Origin: Candidatus Altimarinota bacterium
GTDB taxonomy: Bacteria > Patescibacteriota > Gracilibacteria > Absconditabacterales > Absconditicoccaceae
Assembly (NCBI GenBank): GCA_027013285.1
Contig: JALUXR010000020.1
Coordinates: 1-18,190, forward strand
DNA length: 18,190 nucleotides
Direction: 5' to 3'
Under the pieces are notes generated by a model. That model made no database searches, was not told where the DNA came from, and worked only from the letters and a program-made list of their open reading frames with translations. Position numbers and translations under genes: made by a program. Positions 9,246-17,822 of this stretch are shown here, in pieces. Every line of letters begins with the position of its first letter. Position 1 is the stretch's first letter.

Positions 9246-11500
9246 ATGTAATTTAAATATTCGGTATATTTTTCTAAATTTATAGTCTTCAATGTATTTA
9301 AAGGTTCTAATTTAAATTGATTTAATTTTTCAATATTATTGTTAGATAAACTTAAATTAATATTTTTAAATAGGAATAATTTGTAGTTATCTGATTGAGA
9401 TTTAACTAATAATCATATATGTATAATTTTATTTTTGTTATATTCATATATTCAAACAAATGTATTATCTAATATGTTAAAATATACTTTATAGAAATCT
9501 CATTTTATATGTCTTATTAATTGAATTTTAGCTCATAATTTATCTCCAAACCTATGATTTAGAGTTATTATATTTGTATCACTCATTCCAACCATTTCTT
9601 TTATTTTTTTATCTTTGATTTTATCTATACTTTTTTTTACAAATCCTTTTATTATAGATAAGGTATTTCCATTTAATTTATCTCCTATTGCAGTTTTTAA
9701 TGATTGATTAATTGCTGATAGATCTAATTCTAATGTTTCTTTTATTAGAGTTCATTTAGTTTTATATTTAATGTTTACTTTGCTTATTTCTATAGATTCA
9801 ATTAATAATGAATTATTTAATTTTATCATTATTTTTAATCATCATTCAATCTTCTTATTTTGTATGCTAGTAGTTATAATTCAATCTGAACAACTTGATT
9901 CTGATCAATCTATATACTTTTTAACTTTTTCACATATACTTAATTTAATTTGTTTTCAATAATCATTTAATATTAATGGGTTATACAATATTTTTTCTAG
10001 ATATTTTTTTAATCATAATAATGTATTTTCTTTATTTATATTGTATCATATATAATTTATATATTTATTAATTTTTTGATTATTTATATTTACATTATTT
10101 ATATTAAAGTTTTTTCATAATAGGTTTGTTAGTATAAAACTTATTTTAATTTTTTTATTAACTTTATTTCAATTTTGTTTATTATCAAAACTTAAATTAA
10201 GATATCATTCAATATTTGATATTTTTGTGTCTTTATTATATACAATACTTGTGGCTGTAAATATATTTTTATATGAATTGTTTAGTATATTGTTAATTAA
10301 TTCTTTTTGGCTATGTAAATTATTTTTAATTAATATATATTTATTATTGTTGTTTTGATTATTCTTTTGATTATTCTTTGTATGTATTAAATTATTTAAT
10401 CAATTTTCTCATATTGAATTATTTCAATTTTCTATACTTAAAATATTTTTTTTAATATTTTCATAATTTTCACTATAAATACTTTTATTTAAGATAATCT
10501 TTAATATTTTTTTTGTAACAATTGCTATATTTTCTGTTATATATCAGTTATTAATTAATTTTCTTATTGTTTTTAAATTAATTAATATTCTACTATATGA
10601 TATTCAATTACTTATTAAATAAAATTGTTGTTGTGATAGTTTTGTTAAAGCAACATCTTGATATTTAGATATTTTATCAGTAAATAAATTTTTTCATAAT
10701 ATAGTATTATAAATATCCATTATTTTTTTCATATTATTATATCATATATTATCTGTATTCTCGCAATTATTTTTAGAAATATCTTTAATATTATTCCAGT
10801 TATATTTCAAATTAAATATTTTTTTAATTATATTACATTTTTCTTTTTTTGTATAGAAAATATTTTTAAATAGAAAATTATAAGTATTTCTTGTTAATTC
10901 AAAACTTTTTTGTTTTATAAGTTTATTAATTACAATTTTCTTGTTTAGATTACAAAACAATGAATTATTAAATGTTGTATTTATACATGATAAACTATAT
11001 TTTTTTATTAAATCTCATATAGTCAATTGTATAGTTGTTTTTAATGGCTTAATATTGTTATCTGTAGTTTTATATATTCAATTTTTTAAAATTAATACAA
11101 AATTATTATAATTAATATCATATTTATTTAATAATATTGTATTCATAGGCATATATAATGTCTCTTTTTTATTTGTAAAAATTCAAATTCATAGGTAACT
11201 TTTATTTTTTTGAACATAAGATTTTGTTACTATTAAATTAGCTTTTATGCTTTTTGATTTGTTATTAAAATTAGTTTTATTTAATCATACATTAACATTC
11301 TTAACTGTTTTTAAAATATTGCTTGATGCTATTATTTCTGTGTTATGAAGATTTTTCGATGAATTCATACTAGTTGAAAAAATTAATACTGATAATATTA
11401 GGCTAACCAATATAGTTATATATCTGTTTGTTATTTCTGATAATTTATAATAATTTTTTATTAAAAGCTCTTCATTTAAAATCTCTTTTTTGTTTGTCAT
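9227..11500 (-). CDS. Large one-pass membrane protein, Asn/Lys/Ile-rich, unknown
   Basis: A 757-residue protein that was not recognised. The N-terminus is cytoplasmic and charged (1-26), followed by one membrane segment (about 27-43, YITILVSLILSVLIFS) that could act as an uncleaved signal anchor; the rest would lie outside the membrane. Six cysteines in the outer part (several between about 170 and 250, others near 540-560) could form disulfides. Asn, Lys and Ile dominate, so similarity searches will be affected by low complexity. The last 200 residues have a more varied, strand-rich composition and are the likely folded domain. No catalytic motif is visible; the SxxK/SxN/KTG motifs of penicillin-binding proteins are absent. 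It has its own promoter behind a terminator, downstream of rsmH and the FtsL-like gene. Confidence 0.85.
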
Positions 11501-11544
11501 TTTATTTTTGTTTTTATATAAATTTATTAACTTAACTATCTACT

Positions 11545-11572
11545 ATAATAAATATAATTTTATATTTGTCAA
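11545..11572 (-). promoter_or_regulatory. Sigma70-like promoter of the 757-residue protein gene
   Basis: On the minus strand a consensus TTGACA (11567-11572) is followed after 16 bases by TATTAT (11545-11550). The start codon is 44 bases further on, and a terminator lies just upstream, which supports an independent transcript. This is the best promoter match in the window. Confidence 0.6.
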
Positions 11573-11599
11573 ATATCTATATGTTGTTTATTTTAAAAT

Positions 11600-11627
11600 A
11601 TAAAAAAATAGAGTATTTAAACTCTAT
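11600..11627 (-). terminator. Terminator of the rsmH unit
   Basis: A perfect 7-bp stem (11608-11614 with 11621-11627) and a 6-base loop are followed on the minus strand by a run of T residues. The stem includes the TAG stop of the FtsL-like gene. It separates the rsmH unit from the 757-residue gene. Confidence 0.7.
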
Positions 11628-11977
11628 CTCATTGTTAATTCACTATTATTATTTAGTAATAGAACTTTTCCTGTTAAACTGCTATTTGGATTGTATGATA
11701 AGTTATCATTTATTTCTCATTCTATCCTTCTTATATCTATTTTTACTATGTCATTTTTAAATTTTATATCTGATAGTTTATTTCTTTCATTCTTAATAAA
11801 GTATCATTTTGTAGATGAAACATTAATAAAGTATCAATATATTCATATAGATAGCATAAGACACATTATCGAAAATATTGTTTTTATGTTATCTATAAAT
11901 TTAAAATTATGTTTTAGTTGTTTTTTAATCAATAGATAATTAAAATTCATTTGTTTTGTAGAAGGGAATTTAATCAT
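11624..11977 (-). CDS. Small one-pass coiled-coil membrane protein, FtsL-like by position
   Basis: A 117-residue protein with a basic cytoplasmic stretch (1-31), one membrane segment (about 32-52) and then a charged region with coiled-coil character (58-92). This layout, directly downstream of rsmH with a 31-base gap, is the one FtsL has in the division and cell wall cluster of most bacteria. FtsL bridges the divisome and is poorly conserved in sequence, so position and topology are the only support here. No ftsI follows; the unit ends in a terminator at the stop codon. The ATG at 11977 was chosen as the first in frame after the rsmH stop. Confidence 0.7.
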
Positions 11978-12008
11978 TTTTTTTGTTGGAGAAGTTATAT
12001 TTATAAAT

Positions 12009-12866
12009 TTATATTTTTTCTATCAATCTAAATTTAGCAGATCTTGATGGTTTATTTTTTTCTATTTCTTTTAATGTAGGAAATATTACTTTCTTAGTTA
12101 AATTTTTTAATCAGTTTTTATCTAATTCTTTAAATCTATTTTTTGTTAGTCTATCTTCTATACTGTGGTATGTTATTATCCCACATCTTCCTCAAGGATT
12201 TAGGTAATCTTGAAATTTTCATAAAAACATTTCAAGTTGTTCTAATTCTTGGTTAACTTCAATTCTAATTACTTGAAATATAACAGCTATTTTTTTTTCT
12301 CATATTCATCATTCTTTTAATGAATTTGTTAAATCAAATGTTGTTTTTAATTTATGTCTTGATTTAATTATGATTCTTATTATCTCATCAAGTAATTTTC
12401 ATTTAAAGTCTCAGTACTTTTCAAATATATCTTTAAATTTATCTTTTGTGTAATTTTTTAAAATATATTCTGCTGTAATTTTTTGGTTTGTATCAAATCT
12501 CATATCAAGTGGTCAACAATGTTTGATACTAAATCATCTTTTTGCATCTTTGAAATGTTCCATATTTACTCATAAATCAAGTAATATATAGTCAACTTTT
12601 TTGTTTTCTAATATACTTTCTAGTTTTCAATAACTTTCTCTAACAAATTGTATTTTTTCTTTAAATTCAGATAAATTTTGTTTAGCAGTTTCTATAATGT
12701 TAGGATCTCTATCAACACAAATTAATTTAATATTTTTAAAATTTTCTAATATTAGTTTTGAGTGTCATCCATGTCAAACAGTACCATCCATAAGTATTTT
12801 ACAATCTTTAGGAATTGAATTTAAAACTTCATTGAACATTACAGGAACATGCTTTATTTTTTTCAT
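12009..12866 (-). CDS. rsmH: 16S rRNA (cytosine1402-N4)-methyltransferase
   Basis: A 285-residue AdoMet-dependent methyltransferase that adds the N4-methyl group to C1402 in the ribosomal P site. Visible motifs are the N-terminal HVPVMFNEVL (6-15), the AdoMet-binding DGTVGHGGHS (27-36) and VDRDP near 52-56. The family stretches LLDLGVN, GFSIKHCGPLDMRFD, FQVIRIEVNQELEQLE and ITYHSIEDRL are also present, with the C-terminal KPSRSAKFRLIEK. Two glycines of GHGGH are TGA codons. The usual GVSSPQLD is changed to GVNMEHFKD. It is slightly shorter than the common 310 residues. The ATG at 12866 precedes the conserved HVPV motif by five residues. It has a candidate promoter about 90 bases upstream and leads into the FtsL-like gene. 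Confidence 0.96.
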
Positions 12867-12957
12867 CTGTTTATAATTTATAAATACATCTTTGCTGTTT
12901 TTTATATAAAGATTTTGTTATAAAAATCAAATGAATGTTAAAAAAAAGTTAAAATTA

Positions 12958-12987
12958 ATAATATTTATTAAAAACTTCTTAATTCAA
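12958..12987 (-). promoter_or_regulatory. Putative promoter of rsmH
   Basis: On the minus strand TTGAAT (12982-12987) and TATTAT (12958-12963) are 18 bases apart, giving a leader of about 85 bases to rsmH. The -35 lies within one of two matching near-palindromic elements. Confidence 0.45.
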
Positions 12988-13052
12988 GAGCTATTTACTA
13001 AAAAATAATTTTATTTATGTTTAAAAAATGTTAAAAACTTCTTGAATTAAGA
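12968..13052. repeat. Paired operator-like elements between rsmH and the RNA gene
   Basis: TTAAAAACTTCTT occurs at 12968-12980 and again at 13031-13043. Each copy runs into AATTCAAGA or GAATTAAGA, so that TCTTAATTCAAGA (12977-12989) and TCTTGAATTAAGA (13040-13052) are exact reverse complements. Each element covers the candidate -35 of one of two divergent promoters, as a shared binding site would. Confidence 0.55.
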
Positions 13053-13069
13053 AAATAATTTCTTATAAG
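13042..13069 (+). promoter_or_regulatory. Putative promoter of the structured RNA
   Basis: TTGAAT (13042-13047) and TATAAG (13064-13069) are 16 bases apart on the plus strand, which would start transcription near 13076, just before the first hairpin of the RNA. Confidence 0.4.
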
Positions 13070-13075
13070 AATATT

Positions 13076-13237
13076 AATCCTAGAATGCTAGGGTTGCTAA
13101 ACAAAAATAAAAAAAACTGTTGAGCTGATACTGACAACAGTTAGGCAACCTAATTTTAGGAGGGTTCTAACCAAATATAAACCGGTTAGGCCTTCCGAAC
13201 TTACTGGATAGGCTGGTTGAATTCAACCGGTTTTTTT
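13076..13237 (+). ncRNA. Putative structured non-coding RNA of unknown family
   Basis: About 160 bases with much higher G+C than the flanks and a string of helices. These are CCTAG/CTAGG (13079-13092), a GGTTGC...GCAACC stem around the hairpin AACTGTTG/CAACAGTT, a CCTA/TAGG hairpin, CTAACC/GGTTAG, and GCCTTCC/GGATAGGC. A GC-rich terminator hairpin with seven T residues ends it. There is no convincing ORF and no plus-strand gene behind it, so a riboswitch is unlikely. A promoter lies in front and trpS is convergent. I compared it by eye with SRP RNA, RNase P RNA, T-box and cobalamin motifs without a match. 6S RNA remains possible. The minus strand also has a terminator-like hairpin (ending near 13107), so orientation is not certain. 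Confidence 0.5.
13213..13237 (+). terminator. Terminator of the structured RNA
   Basis: A 7-bp stem (CTGGTTG 13213-13219 with CAACCGG 13224-13230, one G-T pair), with a 4-base loop that is itself palindromic, is followed by seven T residues on the plus strand. Confidence 0.75.
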
Positions 13238-13254
13238 ATAAAATAAATGTAATT

Positions 13255-13285
13255 AAATAAAAAACCTGATTTATATCTCAGGTTT
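13255..13285 (-). terminator. Terminator of trpS
   Basis: A perfect 8-bp stem (13262-13269 with 13278-13285) is followed on the minus strand by TTTTTTATTT, 16 bases after the trpS stop. Confidence 0.75.
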
Positions 13286-13301
13286 ATATAATTAGTTATT
13301 T

Positions 13302-14267
13302 TTAATATCAAATCATATCATAAACTTTTTGTATATTTTTTTTTGCAATCTTATTTGCTTTTGATTCATTTTGTTCTAATATTTTTATAACTTCTTCATC
13401 AGAAAGTTGATTATATTTTTCTTGAATAGGTTGAATAAATTCTATTATTTTTTTGAATAAATATTCTTTCATTTCTTTGAATGAGAAATTTCAAGTTAAG
13501 TATTTTTTTCTTACTATTTTATCTTCATCTTCTGTTAAAAATAATTTTAATAATTTATATAAATTACATTCATCTGGGTTTTTAGCAGTTCCAAGAGGAA
13601 TAGAATCAGTAGTTATTTTTTTTACATTTTTTAAAATTTCTTCTTCTGAATCAAGTATTCAAATGAAATTATTGTAAGATTTACTCATTTTTCTTCCATC
13701 AATTCAAGTAACAGTGGCAACTTCTTTATTTATATATTCTTTTGGAATTTTAAAAGTTTCTCCATAATTTCTATTAAATTTTTCAGCAATATCTTGTGCA
13801 TATTCTATATGTTGTTTTTGATCTTGTCATACAGGTACTAAATCTGGGTTATACAAAAGTATATCTGCAGCCATCAAAGTAGGGTAGTTGAAAAGTCATG
13901 CTGAAATATTTTCTTGTTTTCATTTTCAAGCTTTATCTTTGAAAGCATGCATTCTTTTTAAAACTCAAAGAGTAGTTAAACAACTTAAAATCCAATTTAA
14001 TTGACTATGAGCTGAAACTTTATGTTGTCTAAATAAAATAACTTTTTCTAAATCTAATCAAGATGCAATATAAATTTTAGCTTGATTTAAACTAGCTTGA
14101 TGAATAAATCATTTTTCTTGTTTTGAAATAAATGCATGTAAATCAGCTATCATAAAATATATATTATTTTCTTTTTGCATATCTAATAAGGGTTTAACTG
14201 CTCCAAAATAATTTCAAATGTGTATTTGGTCTGCTGAAGGTGTAATTCAAGTTAATATTGTTTGCAT
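13302..14267 (-). CDS. trpS: Tryptophan--tRNA ligase
   Basis: A 321-residue class I aminoacyl-tRNA synthetase that charges tRNA-Trp. The HIGH-type motif is TPSADQIHIGNYFGAV (9-24). PVGQDQKQHIEYAQDIAEKFN (145-165) is the family's nucleotide and dimer region, and GRKMSKS (191-197) is the KMSKS loop. YPTLMAADILLY is also typical. The length matches the compact bacterial enzyme. Several invariant glycines (for example in LTGITPS) are TGA codons, and tryptophan is encoded only by TGG, as expected if TGA means glycine rather than tryptophan. The ATG at 14267 places the catalytic motif at the normal distance. It has its own terminator and diverges from the ligase-peptidase fusion across about 127 bases. 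Confidence 0.97.
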
Positions 14268-14369
14268 TTTTCTATTTTAAATTTTATAAAATTTTTCTTA
14301 ATAATGCTAATTTTCTTGTAAAATTCAATAAATAATTTATTATAAAAATAATTTTAGTAATTAAATGAG

Positions 14370-14375
14370 TATAAT
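14370..14375 (+). promoter_or_regulatory. Putative -10 element of the fusion gene
   Basis: A perfect TATAAT, preceded by TGAG, lies 19 bases before the ATG of the fusion gene. No good -35 was found at 17 bases. If it is used, the leader is only about a dozen bases. Confidence 0.35.
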
Positions 14376-14394
14376 GCCATTTTGAATTTTATGA

Positions 14395-16710
14395 ATGAAT
14401 AAGAGATATCTAAAATATATAAAAGCTTTCAATCCTAAAAAAGATATGAAGTTAGCTGATAGTAAGTTAAAAACTAAGAAATTATTACAAGATTTAGATA
14501 TTCCAAGTCCTAAATTGATTGATGTTATAAAAAATAGGAAACAGCTACAAAATTATGATTTTTCAAAACTTGAATGAAAGGAATTTGTTGTAAAACCAAA
14601 TAAATGAAGTAAGTGAAAATGAATTTTGATTTGTAAGATGATAAATAAGAATATTGTTAAAATTTCTTGAAAACTTATAGACATAGATACTTTTAAAAAA
14701 CGAATAGCTGATATACTTGATGGTAGGTATTCTATGACTATGTGAGCCGATATTGCTTTTATAGAAGAAAAAATAATTCCTTGAGATGATTTTTCTATTT
14801 TTTGTGAATATGGGCTTGCTGATATTAGACTTATTACAATGCAATTAGTTCCTGTGATGGCTATGCTTAGATATCCAACAAAAGAAAGTGATGGAAAAGC
14901 AAATATTGCAGCTGGTTGAGTATGATTTTGAATAGATATTGCTTCAGGTAGGATTACTTCTATGTATCATAATAGAAAAATCTATACAAAAGATTTTTCA
15001 AAAGATTATAAACAATTTCAATGAAAACAGATATTATATTGGGACGATATTTTATTATATTCTTCACAAATTCAATATTTTACAAATATTTGATACTTAT
15101 GACTTGATTGGACTATTGCACAATCTTGACCAAATCTTATAGAAATAAATGCTATGGCTGGTATGGAAATACAGCTTGTAAATGGTGAATGACTTGAAAA
15201 TAGATTGAAAAAAGTAGAAGATTTAAAGATAACTTCTCCTAGTAAATGAGTTGAAGTATGAAAAAGTTTATTTTCACAAAAGCAAACAAATCCTACTATT
15301 CAAAAAAATATGATTTATCTTGAACAGCCTGCTTTGTTAAAATATAAAGAAGAAGATAACAATATAGAAAAAAATATGATTTTGAAAGTTGATTTAGAAA
15401 ATAAATTCAATTATGCAGATCCAGATTTGATACCTAATTTTGAAAATAAATATAAAATTAAATTTTGAGATACAATAATAGATAACATTAAATTAAGAGA
15501 GAAAAAATGACTTTGAACTAATGTAGTTTTATGAACTAAAGAGTTAGAAGATTTTATTATTATTCCTAAAAAAAAGGATATAAAAGATTTTTCTATCTGG
15601 AATAAAAAACAATATATTGAAGTTGAACAGAATATTTTGGTAGAATTGGATAATACACTGGACAGTTTATCAAAGAAATTAAATATTTCAAGGATTGTAA
15701 AACCATTGAATTATATGGAAGAACTTGATAATTTTATTACTTGGTGATGAAATTATAATCCTAAATTTGAATATAAATATCCAACAGATAATAAAATAGA
15801 ACAAATTGAAGAGGAAATAAAAAATATAGAAGATAGATATTTTGATATAAAAGAGTGATATAAAAGTTGATTATTTAATATTTTTTTAGATAAATTAAAA
15901 GAAAATAAATATAAATTAGAATTGGTAAAGGCATATAAAAAGCAAGATTTTAAATTAATATGAAAATATAATGAATTGTTATATTGAAAATTAGATAATA
16001 TTATTTTAGAAGAAACTAAAGTAAAGTTAAATCCATTTGTAGATAGAAATTTATGAAGAAAATTATCTGTTTATGAAGTTTTAGAAAAAGTAAAAAAACA
16101 TATTAAAAATTTATGACTTGAAAATATTCAAATTAAACTTGAATCTAATTTAAGTTCTAGAATTTTAGTTAAAAGATGAGATCCTATCATAGTGAATATT
16201 TCTAATACATCTGATTTTTATGAAAAAGAAATAGATATGATATTAGCTCATGAAATAGATGTCCATGTAGTAAGATATATTCATTGAAAAAAAACATGAT
16301 GGAAAATACTTCAAAGTGGAACTTGATTTTATTTGACAGACGAAGAATGACTTGCTATTTGGAATAGTTTTAGATATTTACCAGAAAATTATGAAAAAAC
16401 TGCTATGTATGAAAAATATTTTTTAATTTCACAAGCAGAAAAAGCAGATTTTGTTCATTTATCAAATATCATAAGATGATTACATCCTCAAGAATGATTA
16501 CTTAAAATTTTTAGAAGAACAATAAGATTTAAAAGATGAATTCAAAATACAGCATTTAAATGAGTATGAACCTCTTATTATAAAGATAAAATTTATTTGG
16601 ACGGTTATAAAAAAGTAGAAAATTTTATACAAGAATGAGGTGATTTTGATAAAATGTTAAAATGAAAATATAAAATTGATGATTTAAAATATATTAATTT
16701 TGGTGATTAA
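14395..16710 (+). CDS. Fusion of RimK-like ATP-grasp ligase and MATCAP/DUF1704 (QEGLA) zinc peptidase
   Basis: A 771-residue two-domain protein. Residues 1-275 match the alpha-L-glutamate ligase-like family related to RimK: YIKAFNPKK-x(3)-LADSKLKTK at the start, then FVVKPNKGSKGKGILI (64-79) for ATP binding. LADIRLI, PVMAMLRYPTKESDGKANIAAGGVGFGID and the metal-binding E250-I-N252 follow. Such enzymes join an amino acid to a carboxylate through an acyl-phosphate. After a linker, residues about 390-771 match the MATCAP/DUF1704 family, with the HExxxH motif HEIDVH (H619, E620, H624) and TDEEGLAIW (648-656) for the family's QEGLA motif, where E651 probably completes the zinc site. Human MATCAP1 removes the C-terminal tyrosine of tubulin. 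In Proteobacteria the two families occur as neighbouring separate genes; here they are one chain. The true substrate is unknown. There is no signal peptide, so it is probably cytoplasmic. About 50 TGA codons are read as glycine. Confidence 0.92.
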
Positions 16711-16799
16711 GAAAGTATTTTCATTAATTCATTTATTATTTCTATATTATCTATAGATTTTACAATGTATTGTTGTATTCTTTTTAAAATGTCAAAAAT
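16707..16799 (-). other. Open in-frame extension after the trmD stop
   Basis: Directly after the TAA of trmD the same frame continues for 30 sense codons before a second TAA, overlapping the end of the convergent fusion gene by 4 bases. The encoded stretch (starting IFDILKRIQQYIV) looks helical and coding-like. It may be the displaced TrmD tail, reached by read-through, or the trace of a nonsense mutation or base error. Confidence 0.35.
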
Positions 16800-17477
16800 T
16801 TACAGTTTTCAACTATTGTCTTTTCTCCATTCTTTTATTTTTGCATCATGTCATGAAATTAAAATATCTGGAACTTTGTACCCATAAATTTCTTGTGGGG
16901 TAGTATATTGTGGATGTTCTATGTTTTTCATATTTTCTTCTACTGCATAAGAATCAAAAATATAGCTATCTTTTTCTTTTATAACTCAAGGAATAAGTCT
17001 TGTAATTCATTCTATAAAAACCATAGATGGAAGTTCTCATCCCATTAGAACATACTGTCAGATAGATAATTTTTTAAAATTTCAGTATTTTTCTTGAAAA
17101 TATTTTTCAACTCTAAAATCTATTCATTCATATCTTCCAGCTAAAAGTATTATATTTTCTTGTTTTGAATAATTAAAACATTTTTCTTGATTTAAAATAT
17201 TGTCTGATGGTGAAAGAAATATTATTTTAAAATTAGTTAGCTTATTTTCTTTTATTGTATTTTCTATACTATCTATTATAGGTTTTGCTTTGATAAGCAT
17301 ACCAGCTCATCATCCATATATTTTATCATCAATTTGTTTATGTTTGTTTGTACAAAAATCTCTTATATTTATAGTTTTTATATTTAAAATTCATTTTTCT
17401 TGTGCTTTTTTAATCAAAGAAGTATTTAAAAAACTATCAAAAATTTCAGGAAAAATAGTATGGATGAATATATTCAT
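16800..17477 (-). CDS. trmD: tRNA (guanine37-N1)-methyltransferase
   Basis: A 225-residue SPOUT methyltransferase that makes m1G37 next to the anticodon and prevents frameshifting. The family features are IFPEIFDSFLNTSLIKKA (8-25), YGGGAGMLIKAKPI (54-67), the knot motifs LSPSD, LAGRYEGID (112-120) and IGQYVLMGGELP (139-150), and HPQYTTP (188-194). The conserved WR is followed only by KDNSGKL before a TAA, so the usual C-terminal tail ending in RPDLL is missing. The same frame stays open for 30 more codons to 16707 and begins with a weakly similar FDIL. The glycine of YEGID is a TGA codon. The ATG at 17477 starts exactly at the conserved N-terminus. A TATAAT on the minus strand (17492-17497) may be its -10. 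Confidence 0.95.
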
Positions 17478-17564
17478 TTGAAAGTTAGGATATTATAAAT
17501 ATAAAAGATAAGAAAATTTAGTAATTATTTTATTAAATTTGTAATTTATAACTTATAAAAAAAA

Positions 17565-17795
17565 ATGACAGATAATCAACAAGTAGATCTAAAAATTGAT
17601 AAAGAGACATATGATGCTTTACAAATGTTGAAAGAAGTGTTACCTACAGAAGATGGTGAAGGTAAAATGGATGATAGTGAATTATTAAAAATGATAGTTG
17701 GAACATTTATGTCTTTTGTAATGCAACCAGAAGAAGGTGAAGAATGACATGAACATGGTTGATGTGGTTGTGGTGAATGACATTGTCAATCGTAA
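17565..17795 (+). CDS. Small acidic protein with Cys/His/Gly-rich tail, possible ribbon-helix-helix
   Basis: A 76-residue protein of unknown function. Residues 7-54 follow a strand-helix-turn-helix pattern (VDLKIDKETYDALQMLKEVL, then DDSELLKMIVGTFMSFV), compatible with a ribbon-helix-helix DNA-binding fold, although the protein is acidic for such a role. The tail (61-75) contains two histidines, GGCGCGEG, and a final H-C pair, which should bind a metal. The tail is readable only with TGA as glycine: a standard reading stops after residue 60 and loses the whole metal-binding part. It lies between trmD (divergent) and tmRNA, and its 3' end may carry the tmRNA promoter. Stop TAA, no Shine-Dalgarno. 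Confidence 0.85.
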
Positions 17796-17812
17796 AGTAT
17801 AAAGTCTATAAA
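17783..17812 (+). promoter_or_regulatory. Putative tmRNA promoter
   Basis: TTGTCA (17783-17788) and TATAAA (17807-17812) are 18 bases apart, 10 bases before the mature tmRNA 5' end. The -35 lies within the last codons of the 76-residue gene. Confidence 0.45.
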
Positions 17813-17822
17813 GGCTTTTTAT

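Noticed and set aside
11566..11939. Two plus-strand hydrophobic ORFs (64 and 82 residues)
   Set aside because: They are antisense to the FtsL-like gene; their hydrophobicity comes from reading AT-rich DNA backwards.
13085..13144. Short 19-codon ORF in the structured RNA
   Set aside because: It has no ribosome binding signal, runs through strong hairpins and has no downstream gene to attenuate.
13076..13237. Riboswitch, T-box or SRP RNA at the structured region
   Set aside because: No gene follows on the plus strand, and the hallmark sequences of these RNAs were not found by eye.
14279..14294. 16-base palindrome AAATTTTATAAAATTT before trpS
   Set aside because: It is made only of A and T, so it is expected by chance in this composition.
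14563..15142. ORFs of 93 (minus) and 67 (plus) residues
   Set aside because: They overlap the ATP-grasp domain in other frames; the fusion frame has clear conserved motifs.
16711..16799. Terminator between the fusion gene and trmD
   Set aside because: Only weak AT pairings such as ACAAT/ATTGT were found, without a following T run.
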